A stretch of DNA of 64,000 nucleotides, from the NCBI RefSeq assembly GCF_015624425.1, contig NZ_CP049919.1, positions 4,402,001 through 4,466,000 of the forward strand, given 5' to 3'. The DNA is from Roseateles sp. DAIF2 (GTDB lineage Bacteria > Pseudomonadota > Gammaproteobacteria > Burkholderiales > Burkholderiaceae_C). The notes under the pieces were generated by a model that was not told the DNA's origin, did not search any database, and saw nothing but the letters and a program-made list of their open reading frames with translations. Shown piece by piece: positions 25,924 to 34,253 of the stretch. Numbering within the stretch: position 1 is the first letter of the stretch; every line of letters begins with the position of its first letter. The translations under genes were made by a program, and so were the position numbers.

Positions 25924-27457
25924 CGATACCTGTCGGACCAGCGACCGATCGATGGATCAAGCCGGAAACGCCCGCTGCAGCAAGGCTTCGATCGATCCGG
26001 CCGGACTGGAGCCGCAGGGCCTCGCCCAGCGCACGCAGCTCATTGCGCAGCACGGCCTCGTCGCCGGCCAGCGCGGCCAGCTCATCGAGCAACGCGAAGG
26101 CGGCCTCGGGTTCGCGCGCGATCGCGCGCAGCATGTCCAGGCACATCACATTGCCCGAGCCCTCCCAGATCGAGTTGACCGGGGTCTCGCGGTACAGGCG
26201 CGCCATGATGCCATCGTCGACATAGCCGTTGCCGCCCAGGATCTCCATGGTCTCGCCGCTGGCCTCGACCGCGCGCTTGCAGACCCAGAACTTGGCGGCC
26301 GGCGTCAGGATGCGCTTCCAGGCCCGATCCAGCGGGCCGCCCTGCCCCTGCTGGTCGTTCTCGTAGGCCAGCGCCAGCCGCATCAGCAGGGCCAGCGCCG
26401 CCTCGCTCTCCAGCGCCAGATCGGCCAGCACCGCGCGCATCAGCGGCTGCTCGGCCAGGACGCGGCCGAAGGCGCGGCGCCGGCGCGTGTAGGCCAGCGC
26501 CTGCACCAGGCCCTGGCGCAGCATCGCGGCGCTGCCGATCACGCAGTTCAGCCGGGTGTAGGTGGCCATCTCGATGATGGTCGGGATGCCGCGCCCCTCC
26601 TCGCCCATCAGGAGGCCCTGCGCGTCCTCGAACTCGACCTCGCTGCTGGCATTGCTGCGGTTGCCGACCTTGTCCTTCAGGCGCTGGATGCGCACCGCAT
26701 TGCGGCTGCCGTCGTCGCGCCAGCGCGGCACGAAGAAGCAGGACGGGCCGCCCTCGGCGGTGCGCGCCACCACCAGATGGGCATCGCACATCGGTGCCGA
26801 GAAGAACCATTTGTGGCCGCGCAGCAGGTACTCGGCGCCGCGCCCGCCGGCGCCGACCGGCGTCGCGATGGTGGTGTTGGCGCGCACATCGGAGCCGCCC
26901 TGCTTCTCGGTCATGCCCATGCCCAGCCAGATCGCGCCCTTCTGCGCCAGCGGCAGGTCCTGCGGATCATGGGCGTCGCTGTAGAGCTTCGACTGCAGCC
27001 GCTCCCACAGCGCCGATTCCTTTTGCAGCAGCGGGATCGCGGCCTGGGTCATCGTGGCCGGACACAGGCTGCCGGCCTCGACCTGGCCATGCAGATAAAA
27101 GCCCGCGGCCCAGGCGCTCCAGCGGCCCGGCCGCGTGTCGCGAAACGGCAGCGCGACCAGGCCTTCGGCGCGGTACAGCGCCAGCAGCCGATGCCAGGCC
27201 GGATCGAACTCTACCCGGTCGACGCGATGGCCGCGGCGGTCGAAGCGCTGCAGCTCGGGGTGGTGGCGGTTCGCCCGCTCGGCCAGTGCATAGGTCTCGG
27301 CGCGGCCGAGGCGCTCGCCATAGGCCGACAGCTGCGGCGCGAAGGCCTCGGCGCCGGCGCGCTGCAACGCCTCGCGCAGGGCCGGGTCGCTGTCGAACAG
27401 GTTGTAGCCGCTCAGCTCGTCGAACTGGTTGTCTACCTCATGGGTCTGCCAGGTCAT
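25910..27457 (-). CDS. aidB: AidB-type acyl-CoA dehydrogenase, C-terminus altered at the element junction
   Basis: A 515-residue flavoprotein of the acyl-CoA dehydrogenase family most like AidB, an alkylation-response protein that binds DNA. Typical segments are GMGMTEKQGGSDVRANTT, YLLRGHKWFFSAPMCDA, FFVPRW, EMATYTRLNCVIGSAAMLRQ and MEILGGNGYVDDG ... YRETPVNSIWEGSGNVM. The family is usually about 540 residues. Here the last 30 residues (from about QSGRIDRSLAAAG) do not look like the normal ending, and the final codons and TAA come from attR and the element. The enzyme core is intact, but the C-terminal helix set is probably shortened. Confidence 0.85.
   Translation of the reverse strand: MTWQTHEVDNQFDELSGYNLFDSDPALREALQRAGAEAFAPQLSAYGERLGRAETYALAERANRHHPELQRFDRRGHRVDRVEFDPAWHRLLALYRAEGLVALPFRDTRPGRWSAWAAGFYLHGQVEAGSLCPATMTQAAIPLLQKESALWERLQSKLYSDAHDPQDLPLAQKGAIWLGMGMTEKQGGSDVRANTTIATPVGAGGRGAEYLLRGHKWFFSAPMCDAHLVVARTAEGGPSCFFVPRWRDDGSRNAVRIQRLKDKVGNRSNASSEVEFEDAQGLLMGEEGRGIPTIIEMATYTRLNCVIGSAAMLRQGLVQALAYTRRRRAFGRVLAEQPLMRAVLADLALESEAALALLMRLALAYENDQQGQGGPLDRAWKRILTPAAKFWVCKRAVEASGETMEILGGNGYVDDGIMARLYRETPVNSIWEGSGNVMCLDMLRAIAREPEAAFALLDELAALAGDEAVLRNELRALGEALRLQSGRIDRSLAAAGVSGLIHRSVAGPTGIEKSA
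25922..25937 (+). other. attR core
   Basis: TTCGATACCTGTCGGA matches the tRNA T-loop copy at 21009-21024 in 15 of 16 bases. It lies inside the last codons of the leftward aidB frame. Confidence 0.7.
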
Positions 27458-27496
27458 GCTCGCTCCCCTGCGGCATGTCGCCGCTTGGAGGCCAGT

Positions 27497-29110
27497 CTAG
27501 CCCCGGCGCATCGCCCGCGAGAGCATGATGACCGGGATCAACCCGACCAGCACGATGGCCAGCGAGGGCAGCGCGGCCTCGCCCAGGCGCTCATCGCGCG
27601 CCAGTTGGTAGGCCACCACGGCCAGGGTGTCGCTGTTGAAGGGGCGCAGCACCAGGGTCGCCGGCAGCTCCTTCATCACGTCGACAAAGACCAGCAGCGC
27701 CGCGGCCCAGGCCGAGCGCGCCAGGAGCGGCGCATGCAGCTCCAGGAACAGGCGGGTGCGCGAGGCGCCGAGCATGCGGGCGGTCTCGTCCACCGTCGGC
27801 GAGATGCGCGCGTAGCCCGCCTCCAGCGACTGCAGCGCGACGCCGGAGAAGCGCACCAGATAGGCATACAGCAGGCCGAAGATGGTGCCGGTCAGCAGGG
27901 CCGGCAGGCCCAGCGCGGGCCAGCGCTCCTGCAGCCAGCCCAGCGGCAGCAGGATGCCGATCGCGATCACCGCGCCCGGTACCGCATAGCCCAATGAGAC
28001 CACGCGCGAGGAGACCTGCAGCAGCGGATCACGCCCCGGGCCGCGCACGCGCCCGAGCCAGGCCAGCACCAGGGCCAGCACCACCGCCAGCAGCGCGGCC
28101 AGACCGGAGAGCTTCAGGCTGGTCAGGCTCCATTGGCCGAAACGCTCCAGAGGCAGGCCCAGCTCGTTGTGCAGTGCCTCCTGCCACAGCAGGCGCAGCA
28201 GCACCAGCACCGGCACCACGAAGCCCAGCAGGATCGGCAGCGCGCACAGCAGCCAGGCCCCCACCGCATGCAGGCCGCGCAGCGGCAGCGGCCGCGCCTC
28301 GGCCGCATGCAGCGCGCCGCTGCGGCTGCTGGCGAAGCGCAGCCGCGCCTGCGCGCGCCGCTCCAGCCACAAGAGGCCCGCCACCGCCACCAGCAGCACC
28401 GAGGCCAGCTGCGCCGCGGCGGTCTTGTCGTTCATCACCAGCCAGGCCTTGTAGACCCCGGTGGTCAGGGTGGTCAGGCCGAAATAGGCGCCGACACCAT
28501 AGTCCGCCAGGGTCTCCATCAGCGCCAGCGCGATGCCGGCCGCCAGCGCCGGCCGCGCCAGCGGCAGGGCCACCTCGCGCACGCGCCGCAGGGTGCCGGC
28601 GCCCAGCATGCGCGCCGCCTCCATCAGCGCAACGCCGCGCTCGGTCAGCGCGGTGCGGGCTAGCAGATAGACATAGGGATACAGGCACAGCACGAACAGC
28701 GCGATCGCGCCCGGCATGCTGCGCACGTCCGGCCACAGCGCCCCTTGCGCCCCGGTCAGTGCGCGCAGCCAGGTCTGCAGCGGGCCGCTGTACTGCAGTG
28801 CGTCGGTATAGGCATAGGCCGCCACATAGGCCGGCATCGCCATCGGCAGCAGCAGGCCCCATTCGAAGAAGCGCCGGCCCGGGAAGTCGAACAGGCTGAC
28901 CGCCGCCGCGGTGGCCCCGCCGATCAGCGCCACGCCCAGCGCGACGCTGACCGACAGCAGCAGCGAGGCCTGCGCATAGTCCGGCAGCACGGTCTGCAGC
29001 TGGTGGCTCAGGATGTCCAGCGCCTGGCTGTCCAGCGCCAGCCAGGAACCAAGGATGCCCAGCACCGGCACGGTCAGCAGCAGGCAGAAAAGGGTGACGA
29101 GACGCAGCAT
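27497..29110 (-). CDS. Iron(III)-type ABC transporter permease (FbpB/SfuB-like)
   Basis: A 537-residue inner-membrane permease made of two fused BPD_transp_1 halves, about 12 helices in all. Family features include FEWGLLLPMAMPAYVAAYAYTD, the EAA-type loops EAARMLGAGTLRRVREVALP and ETARMLGASRTRLFLELHAP, and VDVMKELPATLVLRPFN. These match ferric-iron permeases of the FbpB/AfuB type. It is divergent from its ATPase gene, with a Fur-like palindrome between. No binding-protein gene is adjacent, so the periplasmic partner must be elsewhere. Confidence 0.88.
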   Translation of the reverse strand: MLRLVTLFCLLLTVPVLGILGSWLALDSQALDILSHQLQTVLPDYAQASLLLSVSVALGVALIGGATAAAVSLFDFPGRRFFEWGLLLPMAMPAYVAAYAYTDALQYSGPLQTWLRALTGAQGALWPDVRSMPGAIALFVLCLYPYVYLLARTALTERGVALMEAARMLGAGTLRRVREVALPLARPALAAGIALALMETLADYGVGAYFGLTTLTTGVYKAWLVMNDKTAAAQLASVLLVAVAGLLWLERRAQARLRFASSRSGALHAAEARPLPLRGLHAVGAWLLCALPILLGFVVPVLVLLRLLWQEALHNELGLPLERFGQWSLTSLKLSGLAALLAVVLALVLAWLGRVRGPGRDPLLQVSSRVVSLGYAVPGAVIAIGILLPLGWLQERWPALGLPALLTGTIFGLLYAYLVRFSGVALQSLEAGYARISPTVDETARMLGASRTRLFLELHAPLLARSAWAAALLVFVDVMKELPATLVLRPFNSDTLAVVAYQLARDERLGEAALPSLAIVLVGLIPVIMLSRAMRRG

Positions 29111-29147
29111 GCACAGGACCGCCCGGGCGGCGGCACGGCGGGATCAG

Positions 29148-29175
29148 ATGAGAACGATGCGCATTCGAATGCGCA
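29148..29175. promoter_or_regulatory. Fur-like box and 18-base palindrome
   Basis: ATGAGAACGATGCGCATTCG (29148-29167) resembles the Fur consensus in its outer hexamers and overlaps a perfect palindrome TGCGCATTCGAATGCGCA (29158-29175). It lies between the divergent iron permease and ATPase genes, close to both starts, and could repress both when iron is plentiful. Confidence 0.5.
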
Positions 29176-29199
29176 ACCAGGGCCGGTATCATAGGGCCC

Positions 29200-30294
29200 A
29201 TGTTTCTTGCTCTTGACCAGGTCGGCCTGCGCTACCCCGGCGCCGCCGGCGGCCGCCAGGCGGTGGATGGCGTCTCCTTCGGCCTGGCGCGCGGCCAGAT
29301 CGGCGTGCTGATCGGCCCCTCGGGCTGCGGCAAAACCTCCCTGCTGCGATCGATCGCGGGATTGGAGCGCCTGAGCGCCGGCACCATCCGGATCGACAGT
29401 GAGCTGCTGGCCGACGCCGCGAGCGGTCTGCATACCGCCCCGGAGGCGCGCCACATCGGCATGGTGTTCCAGGACTACGCGCTGTTCCCGCATCTCTCGG
29501 TGGCCGACAACATTGGCTTCGGCCTGCGCCATCTGGCGCGCGAGCCGCGCCAGGCACGCATCCAGCAGGTGCTGGACCTGGTCGGCCTGTCGCATGCGGC
29601 CCGGCGCGCGCCGCACCAGCTCTCCGGCGGCCAGCAGCAGCGCGTCGCGCTGGCCCGCGCGCTGGCGCCGCAACCGCGCCTGCTGCTGCTGGACGAGCCC
29701 TTCTCCAGCCTGGACGTGGACCTGCGCGAGCATCTGTCGCAGGAGCTGCGCGGCATCCTGCAGGACAGCGGCACGACGGCGCTGTTCGTCACCCATGACC
29801 AGGCCGAGGCCTTCGCGATCGGCGACGTGGTCGGCGTGATGCACCAGGGCCGGCTTGAGCAATGGGACGAGTCCTATGCGGTCTACCACCGCCCCGCGAC
29901 CCGCTTCGTGGCCGACTTCATCGGCCATGGCGTGTTCACGCCGGGCAAGGTGGTGCAGGGGCCGGCCGGTCCCGTGGTGCAGACCCCGCTGGGCGAGCTG
30001 AGCGATGCCGGCGAATGCGCGCTGCCCAGCGCCTATCCGGGCGGCGAATGCGAGGTGCTGCTGCGCGCCGATGACATCGTGCACGACGACGACGCGCCGG
30101 TGAAGGCGCAGATCGAACGCAAGATCTTCCGCGGCGCCGAGTTCCTCTACACCCTGCGCCTGGCCAGCGGCGAGCGTCTGGTCGCCCATGTGCCCTCGCA
30201 CCACGACCACCAGGTCGGCGAGTGGATCGGCATCCGCGCCGATGTCGACCATGTCGTGACTTTCGGGCGACCCCAGCCGCTGGCGGCAGACTGA
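29200..30294 (+). CDS. Iron(III)-type ABC transporter ATP-binding protein (FbpC-like)
   Basis: A 364-residue ATPase: Walker A GPSGCGKTS, Q-loop VFQDYALFPH, signature LSGGQQQR, Walker B LLLLDEPFSSLD and H-loop FVTHDQAEA. The C-terminal 120 residues are the TOBE-like regulatory region found in FbpC-type proteins (VVQGPAGPVVQTPLGE, VLLRADDIVHDDDAP). It energises ferric-iron uptake through the divergent permease. The start at 29200 leaves 89 bases of shared control region. Confidence 0.9.
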   Translation: MFLALDQVGLRYPGAAGGRQAVDGVSFGLARGQIGVLIGPSGCGKTSLLRSIAGLERLSAGTIRIDSELLADAASGLHTAPEARHIGMVFQDYALFPHLSVADNIGFGLRHLAREPRQARIQQVLDLVGLSHAARRAPHQLSGGQQQRVALARALAPQPRLLLLDEPFSSLDVDLREHLSQELRGILQDSGTTALFVTHDQAEAFAIGDVVGVMHQGRLEQWDESYAVYHRPATRFVADFIGHGVFTPGKVVQGPAGPVVQTPLGELSDAGECALPSAYPGGECEVLLRADDIVHDDDAPVKAQIERKIFRGAEFLYTLRLASGERLVAHVPSHHDHQVGEWIGIRADVDHVVTFGRPQPLAAD

Positions 30295-30497
30295 AGACGC
30301 AGCGCGCACCGGGCCCGGCAGGGCGTGTAAATAGACGCAAAGTTGGCTTGAATGCGCGGAAATAGCCCAGCAAATGGGGGCCTCTACCGAGCCTCGGCCG
30401 CGGCCGTCGCCCTATACTGCCAACAGGGTTCGCGTGCGCGGTCCAGGCCGGACGGACCTTTGAATGGCAGTACATCACCGATAGGAACACTCGCATC

Positions 30498-31931
30498 ATG
30501 GGTGCCAAACTGAAAGTTGCAGGCTGGGTGGCGCTGGGCGCCGTGGCTGGAGCGATGACCACGATGCAGCTGCAGGCCAATGCCCGCAGCAGTCTGTCGC
30601 CGCTGCCGCTGGAAGAGCTGCAGCAGCTCGCCGCCGTGTTCGGCATGGTCAAGTCGGACTATGTGGAACCGGTCGACGAGAAGAAGCTCATCAACGATGC
30701 GATCTCCGGCATGGTGTCCGGCCTCGATCCGCATTCGCAGTTCTTCGACAAGAAGAGCTTCAAGGAATTCCGCGAAGGCACGACCGGCAAGTTCGTCGGC
30801 GTCGGCATCGAGATCGGCATGGAAGACGGTCTGGTCAAGATCGTCTCGCCGATCGAGGGCAGCCCCGCCTTCCGCGCCGGCCTGAAGAGCGGCGACCTGA
30901 TCAGCAAGATCGACGACAGCGCGGTCAAGGGCCTCGGCCTGGATCAGGCGGTCAAGAAGATGCGCGGCGAGCCCGGCACCAAGGTCACGCTGATGATCTT
31001 CCGCAAGGCGGAGAGCCGCAGCTTCCCGGTCACGATCACGCGCGAGGAGATCCGCGTGCAGAGCGTGCGCGCCAAGGTGATCGAGCCCGGCTACGCCTGG
31101 CTGCGCGTCAGCCAGTTCCAGGACCGCACGGTCGACGACTTCGTCAAGAAGCTTGAGGAGATCTACAAGCAGGAACCCAATCTGAAGGGCCTGGTGCTGG
31201 ATCTGCGCAACGACCCGGGCGGCCTGCTGGAGGCCTCGGTGGCGATCTCGGCCGCCTTCCTGCCCAAGGACGTGGACGTGGTCTCGACCAATGGCCAGAT
31301 CGCCGATTCCAAGGCCAACTTCAAGGCCAGCCCCGATTACTACCTGCGCCGCGGTGGCACCGATCCGCTGAAGAAGCTGCCGGCCGCGCTGAAGAATGTG
31401 CCGCTGGTGGTGCTGGTCAACGAGGGCTCGGCCTCGGCCAGCGAGATCGTCGCCGGCGCGCTGCAGGACCACAAGCGCGCCGTCGTGATGGGCGCCCAGA
31501 CCTTCGGCAAGGGCTCGGTGCAGACCGTGCGCCAGCTGAGCCCCGAGACCGCGCTGAAGATCACCACCGCGCGCTACTACACCCCGAGCGGCCGCTCGAT
31601 CCAGGCCAAGGGCATCGTCCCCGATGTGATGCTGGACGAGACCGCCGAGGGCAATGTGTTCGCCGCGCTGCGCATGCGCGAGGCCGACCTCGAGAAGCAC
31701 CTGAACAACGGCCCCGAGGAGAAGGACGAGGCCCGCGAGAAGGCGCGCGAGGAAGCGGTCAAGAAGCTGGAAGCCGAGTACGCGAAGAAGAACGAGCCGC
31801 CGAAGCCGCTGCCGGAATTCGGTTCGGGCGAGGACTTCCCGCTGCTGCAGGCGCTGAACCAGCTGAAGGGCCGCCCGGTCGCCGTCTCCAAGACCGCCAC
31901 CGAGCGCAAGGCCGAGGCCAAGGTCGACTGA
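30498..31931 (+). CDS. ctpA: C-terminal processing peptidase, S41 family (CtpA)
   Basis: A 477-residue periplasmic peptidase. A signal or anchor helix (VAGWVALGAVAGAMTTMQL) precedes a short helical region, a PDZ domain (about 95-180; FVGVGIEIGMEDGLVKIVSPI) and the catalytic core. The Ser/Lys dyad is Ser313 in GSASASEI and Lys338 in FGKGSVQ, the usual 25-residue distance. The C-terminal tail is a charged coiled region (EEKDEAREKAREEAVKKLEAEY). Such enzymes trim C-termini of envelope proteins and cell-wall hydrolases. A strong terminator follows. Confidence 0.93.
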   Translation: MGAKLKVAGWVALGAVAGAMTTMQLQANARSSLSPLPLEELQQLAAVFGMVKSDYVEPVDEKKLINDAISGMVSGLDPHSQFFDKKSFKEFREGTTGKFVGVGIEIGMEDGLVKIVSPIEGSPAFRAGLKSGDLISKIDDSAVKGLGLDQAVKKMRGEPGTKVTLMIFRKAESRSFPVTITREEIRVQSVRAKVIEPGYAWLRVSQFQDRTVDDFVKKLEEIYKQEPNLKGLVLDLRNDPGGLLEASVAISAAFLPKDVDVVSTNGQIADSKANFKASPDYYLRRGGTDPLKKLPAALKNVPLVVLVNEGSASASEIVAGALQDHKRAVVMGAQTFGKGSVQTVRQLSPETALKITTARYYTPSGRSIQAKGIVPDVMLDETAEGNVFAALRMREADLEKHLNNGPEEKDEAREKAREEAVKKLEAEYAKKNEPPKPLPEFGSGEDFPLLQALNQLKGRPVAVSKTATERKAEAKVD

Positions 31932-31951
31932 CCTGCCCCGCCCCCAATGAC

Positions 31952-31983
31952 AACGGCCCGCTGATGCGGGCCGTTTGCTTTTA
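31952..31983 (+). terminator. Intrinsic terminator of ctpA
   Basis: AACGGCCCGC and GCGGGCCGTT form a ten-base-pair stem with a TGAT loop, followed by TGCTTTT. It begins about 20 bases after the ctpA stop and lies between convergent ctpA and the MFS gene. Confidence 0.85.
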
Positions 31984-31995
31984 CGCTCGGCCGGC

Positions 31996-33195
31996 TCAGC
32001 GGCGCAACCGCACCGCCAGGGCCGCGGCGGCGGACAGGGCCGCCAGGGTGCAGACGCCGCGCCAACCAAACTGGCCCATCGCCAGCCCGCCCAGCCAGGC
32101 GCCCCCGCTCATGCCGATGAACATCGCGCCGATCAGCACCGCGTTCAGGCGGCTGCGCGCGGCCGGCTCGATGCCGTAGACGATGCTCTGGTGCGAGACC
32201 AGGCTGGCCTGAAAGCCCAGGTCGAACAGCAGCGCCGCGCCGGCCACCAGCCACAGGCTCTGCGGCCCCAGCGCCATTGCCAGGAAGGACGCCAGCACCA
32301 GGCTCGCGCCCAGGCGGATCACCCGCTGCGGACCCCGCCGGTCGGCCAGTGAACCGGCCAGCGGCGCGGCCAGCGCGCCGGCGGCGCCGGCCAGGCCGAA
32401 GGCCCCGGCCGCGGCGCTGCCCAGGTTCAGCGGCGGTTGGCTCAGCATCAGCGCCAGGGTGGACCAGAAGGCGCTGAAGCCGATCGCCAGCAGGCCCTGG
32501 GCCAGCGCCGCGCGGCGCAGCTCGCGGTGCCGGCGCAGCAGGCTGCCCAGGCTGGCCAGCAGCGCTCCATAGGACAGTTGGGTGGTCGGCGCGAAGCGCG
32601 GCAGGCCGCGCCACAGCAGCAGGGTCAGCGCCGCGATGCTCAGCGCCGCGACGCCGAACACCGCGCGCCAGCCCAACTGCTGCGCCAGCGCGCCGGCCAC
32701 CACCCGCGACAGCAGGATGCCCAGCAACAGGCCGGTCATCACGGTGCCGACGGTCTTGCCACGCTGTGACTCCGGCGCCAGGGTGGCCGCGGCCGGCACC
32801 AGGTCCTGCGCCAGGGTGGCCGACAGGCCGATCGCCGCGCTGGCCAGCCACAGCACCCAGAGCTGCGGCGCCAGTGCCGCCAGCAGCAGCGCCAGCAGCA
32901 GGGCCACCGACTTGATCAGGATGATGCGGCGGCGGTCGTAGCGATCGCCCAGCGGCGCCAGCAGCAGGATGCCCGCCGCATAGCCGAGCTGGGTCAGGGT
33001 CGGCACCAGGCCGATCTCGGCGCTGCCGGCGCCGAACTGCGCGGCCAGGCCGGCCAGCATCGGCTGGGCGTAGTAGAGGCCGGCCACCGACAGGCCGGCG
33101 CCGCTGGCCAGCAGCAGCACCAGCGCGTGCGACAGGGCCGGTGATGGCGCCGCCGTCGCGCCGGCAAGAAGGGATGGGGAGGAGGAAGACTGCAT
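31996..33195 (-). CDS. MFS transporter (probable drug/arabinose-efflux type)
   Basis: A 399-residue, 12-helix major facilitator. The ATG at 33195 (MQSSSSPSLLAG) is preferred because the longer reading crosses the divergent promoter. The A-motif loop is APLGDRYDRRRIIL after helix 2, with a second copy as AGSLADRRGPQRVI between the halves. YYAQPMLAGLAAQFG in helix 1 and PTLTQLGYAAGILLLAPLGD are typical of YnfM/AraJ-like exporters. The substrate is unknown. A LysR regulator is divergent 113 bases away and probably controls it. Confidence 0.85.
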   Translation of the reverse strand: MQSSSSPSLLAGATAAPSPALSHALVLLLASGAGLSVAGLYYAQPMLAGLAAQFGAGSAEIGLVPTLTQLGYAAGILLLAPLGDRYDRRRIILIKSVALLLALLLAALAPQLWVLWLASAAIGLSATLAQDLVPAAATLAPESQRGKTVGTVMTGLLLGILLSRVVAGALAQQLGWRAVFGVAALSIAALTLLLWRGLPRFAPTTQLSYGALLASLGSLLRRHRELRRAALAQGLLAIGFSAFWSTLALMLSQPPLNLGSAAAGAFGLAGAAGALAAPLAGSLADRRGPQRVIRLGASLVLASFLAMALGPQSLWLVAGAALLFDLGFQASLVSHQSIVYGIEPAARSRLNAVLIGAMFIGMSGGAWLGGLAMGQFGWRGVCTLAALSAAAALAVRLRR

Positions 33196-33308
33196 GAGGA
33201 CTTGGAATGGAAGGGAAAGCGAGAAGGCTTTCGAGCGGTCCGCAGTCTGATTCATCTTGTCTACGCATAGAAGACCAGTTATTGGAAGATTTGTTATACG
33301 CTTCATGC

Positions 33309-34253
33309 ATGAAACGCCTATCCAGCGCCGAGGGCGGCGGCAACCATGACCGCCTGGCCCTGATGCAGACCTTTGTGCGCATCGTCGAAGCGGGCAGCCT
33401 GTCGGCCGCCGCCGGCCAGCTGGGCACCACCCAGCCGACGATCAGCCGGCGCCTGCAGGCGCTGGAGCGCGGCCTGGGCCTGCGCCTGCTGCAGCGCTCC
33501 ACCCATGCGCTGCGCCTGACCGAGGCCGGCGCCCAGTGCTACGAACGGGCCAAGATCCTGCTGGGCAGCTGGGCCGAGATGGAGGCGCAGCTGCGCGGCG
33601 CCCAGGACCAGCCCGAGGGCCTGCTGCGGGTGATGGTGCCGCATGCGCTGGGTCAGCTGCAGCTGATGCCGCCGCTGATCGAGCTGCTCAAGCGCGCACC
33701 CGACCTGTCGATCGAATGGCTGCTGCACGACCATGCGCCCAACTTCAATGCCCAGGACCTGGACTGTGCGATCCGCGTTGGCCCGCTGAGCGATACCTCG
33801 GTGGTGGCGCTGAAGCTGGCCGAGATTCCGCGCATCCTGGTCGGTTCGCCAGCGCTGCTGCAAGGTCGCCCCCTGCCTCGGCTGCCGGCCGACCTGGCCG
33901 ACCTGGACTGGCTGGCGCTGGGCACCTATTACCGCAACGAGCTGACCCTGCAGGGCCCGCAGGGCGAGCAGGCGCGCCTGGCGCTGCGCCCGCGCCTGAT
34001 CACCGACAGCCTGTTCGCGCTGCGCAATGCGGCGCAGGCGGGCCTGGGCGTGACCGCGATGTCGGCCTGGCTGGCCCAGGAAGACATCGCCGCCGGCCGC
34101 CTGCTGCACCTGCTGCCCGACTGGCAGGCCGCCGCGCTGCCGGTCTATCTGATCTATCCCTACCAGCGCTTCCAGCCCGCCAAGCTGCGCCATTTCATCG
34201 CCGCGATGCGCGACAGCCTGGACAGCGGCGGCGCTATGCTCGCTCCATCATGA
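33309..34253 (+). CDS. LysR family transcriptional regulator
   Basis: A 314-residue LysR protein: HTH at about residues 20-75 (TFVRIVEAGSLSAAAGQLGTTQPTISRRLQALE) and an effector domain of the CrgA-like group (GLLRVMVPHALGQLQLMPPLIELLK, LDCAIRVGPLSDTSVVALKLA, LIYPYQRFQPAKLRHFI). The ATG at 33309 is chosen because the upstream extension has no domain character. It is divergent from the MFS gene, the usual LysR target layout, and its stop overlaps the moeB start. The intergenic region holds an imperfect dyad around GTCTACGCATAGAAGAC. Confidence 0.88.
   Translation: MKRLSSAEGGGNHDRLALMQTFVRIVEAGSLSAAAGQLGTTQPTISRRLQALERGLGLRLLQRSTHALRLTEAGAQCYERAKILLGSWAEMEAQLRGAQDQPEGLLRVMVPHALGQLQLMPPLIELLKRAPDLSIEWLLHDHAPNFNAQDLDCAIRVGPLSDTSVVALKLAEIPRILVGSPALLQGRPLPRLPADLADLDWLALGTYYRNELTLQGPQGEQARLALRPRLITDSLFALRNAAQAGLGVTAMSAWLAQEDIAAGRLLHLLPDWQAAALPVYLIYPYQRFQPAKLRHFIAAMRDSLDSGGAMLAPS

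Larger units (their letters stand above)
21009..25937. mobile_element. 4.9-kb integrative element in tRNA-Arg
   Basis: The region starts in the T-loop of tRNA-Arg(CCU) and ends at an imperfect copy of the tRNA 3' part. It carries a P4-type integrase immediately inside the tRNA end, regulators typical of phage-like islands (AlpA-like, Rha-family), a lower-GC cargo gene, and matching GGGGGAAC boxes at both ends. Base composition and gene style differ from the flanks. No replication, packaging or transfer gene was recognised, so it may be a decayed island or a very small phage-satellite-like unit. Confidence 0.85.

Noticed and set aside
25837..26178. Rightward frame crossing attR
   Set aside because: It begins in the arm boxes, runs antisense to aidB and becomes Arg/Pro-rich; no ribosome site.
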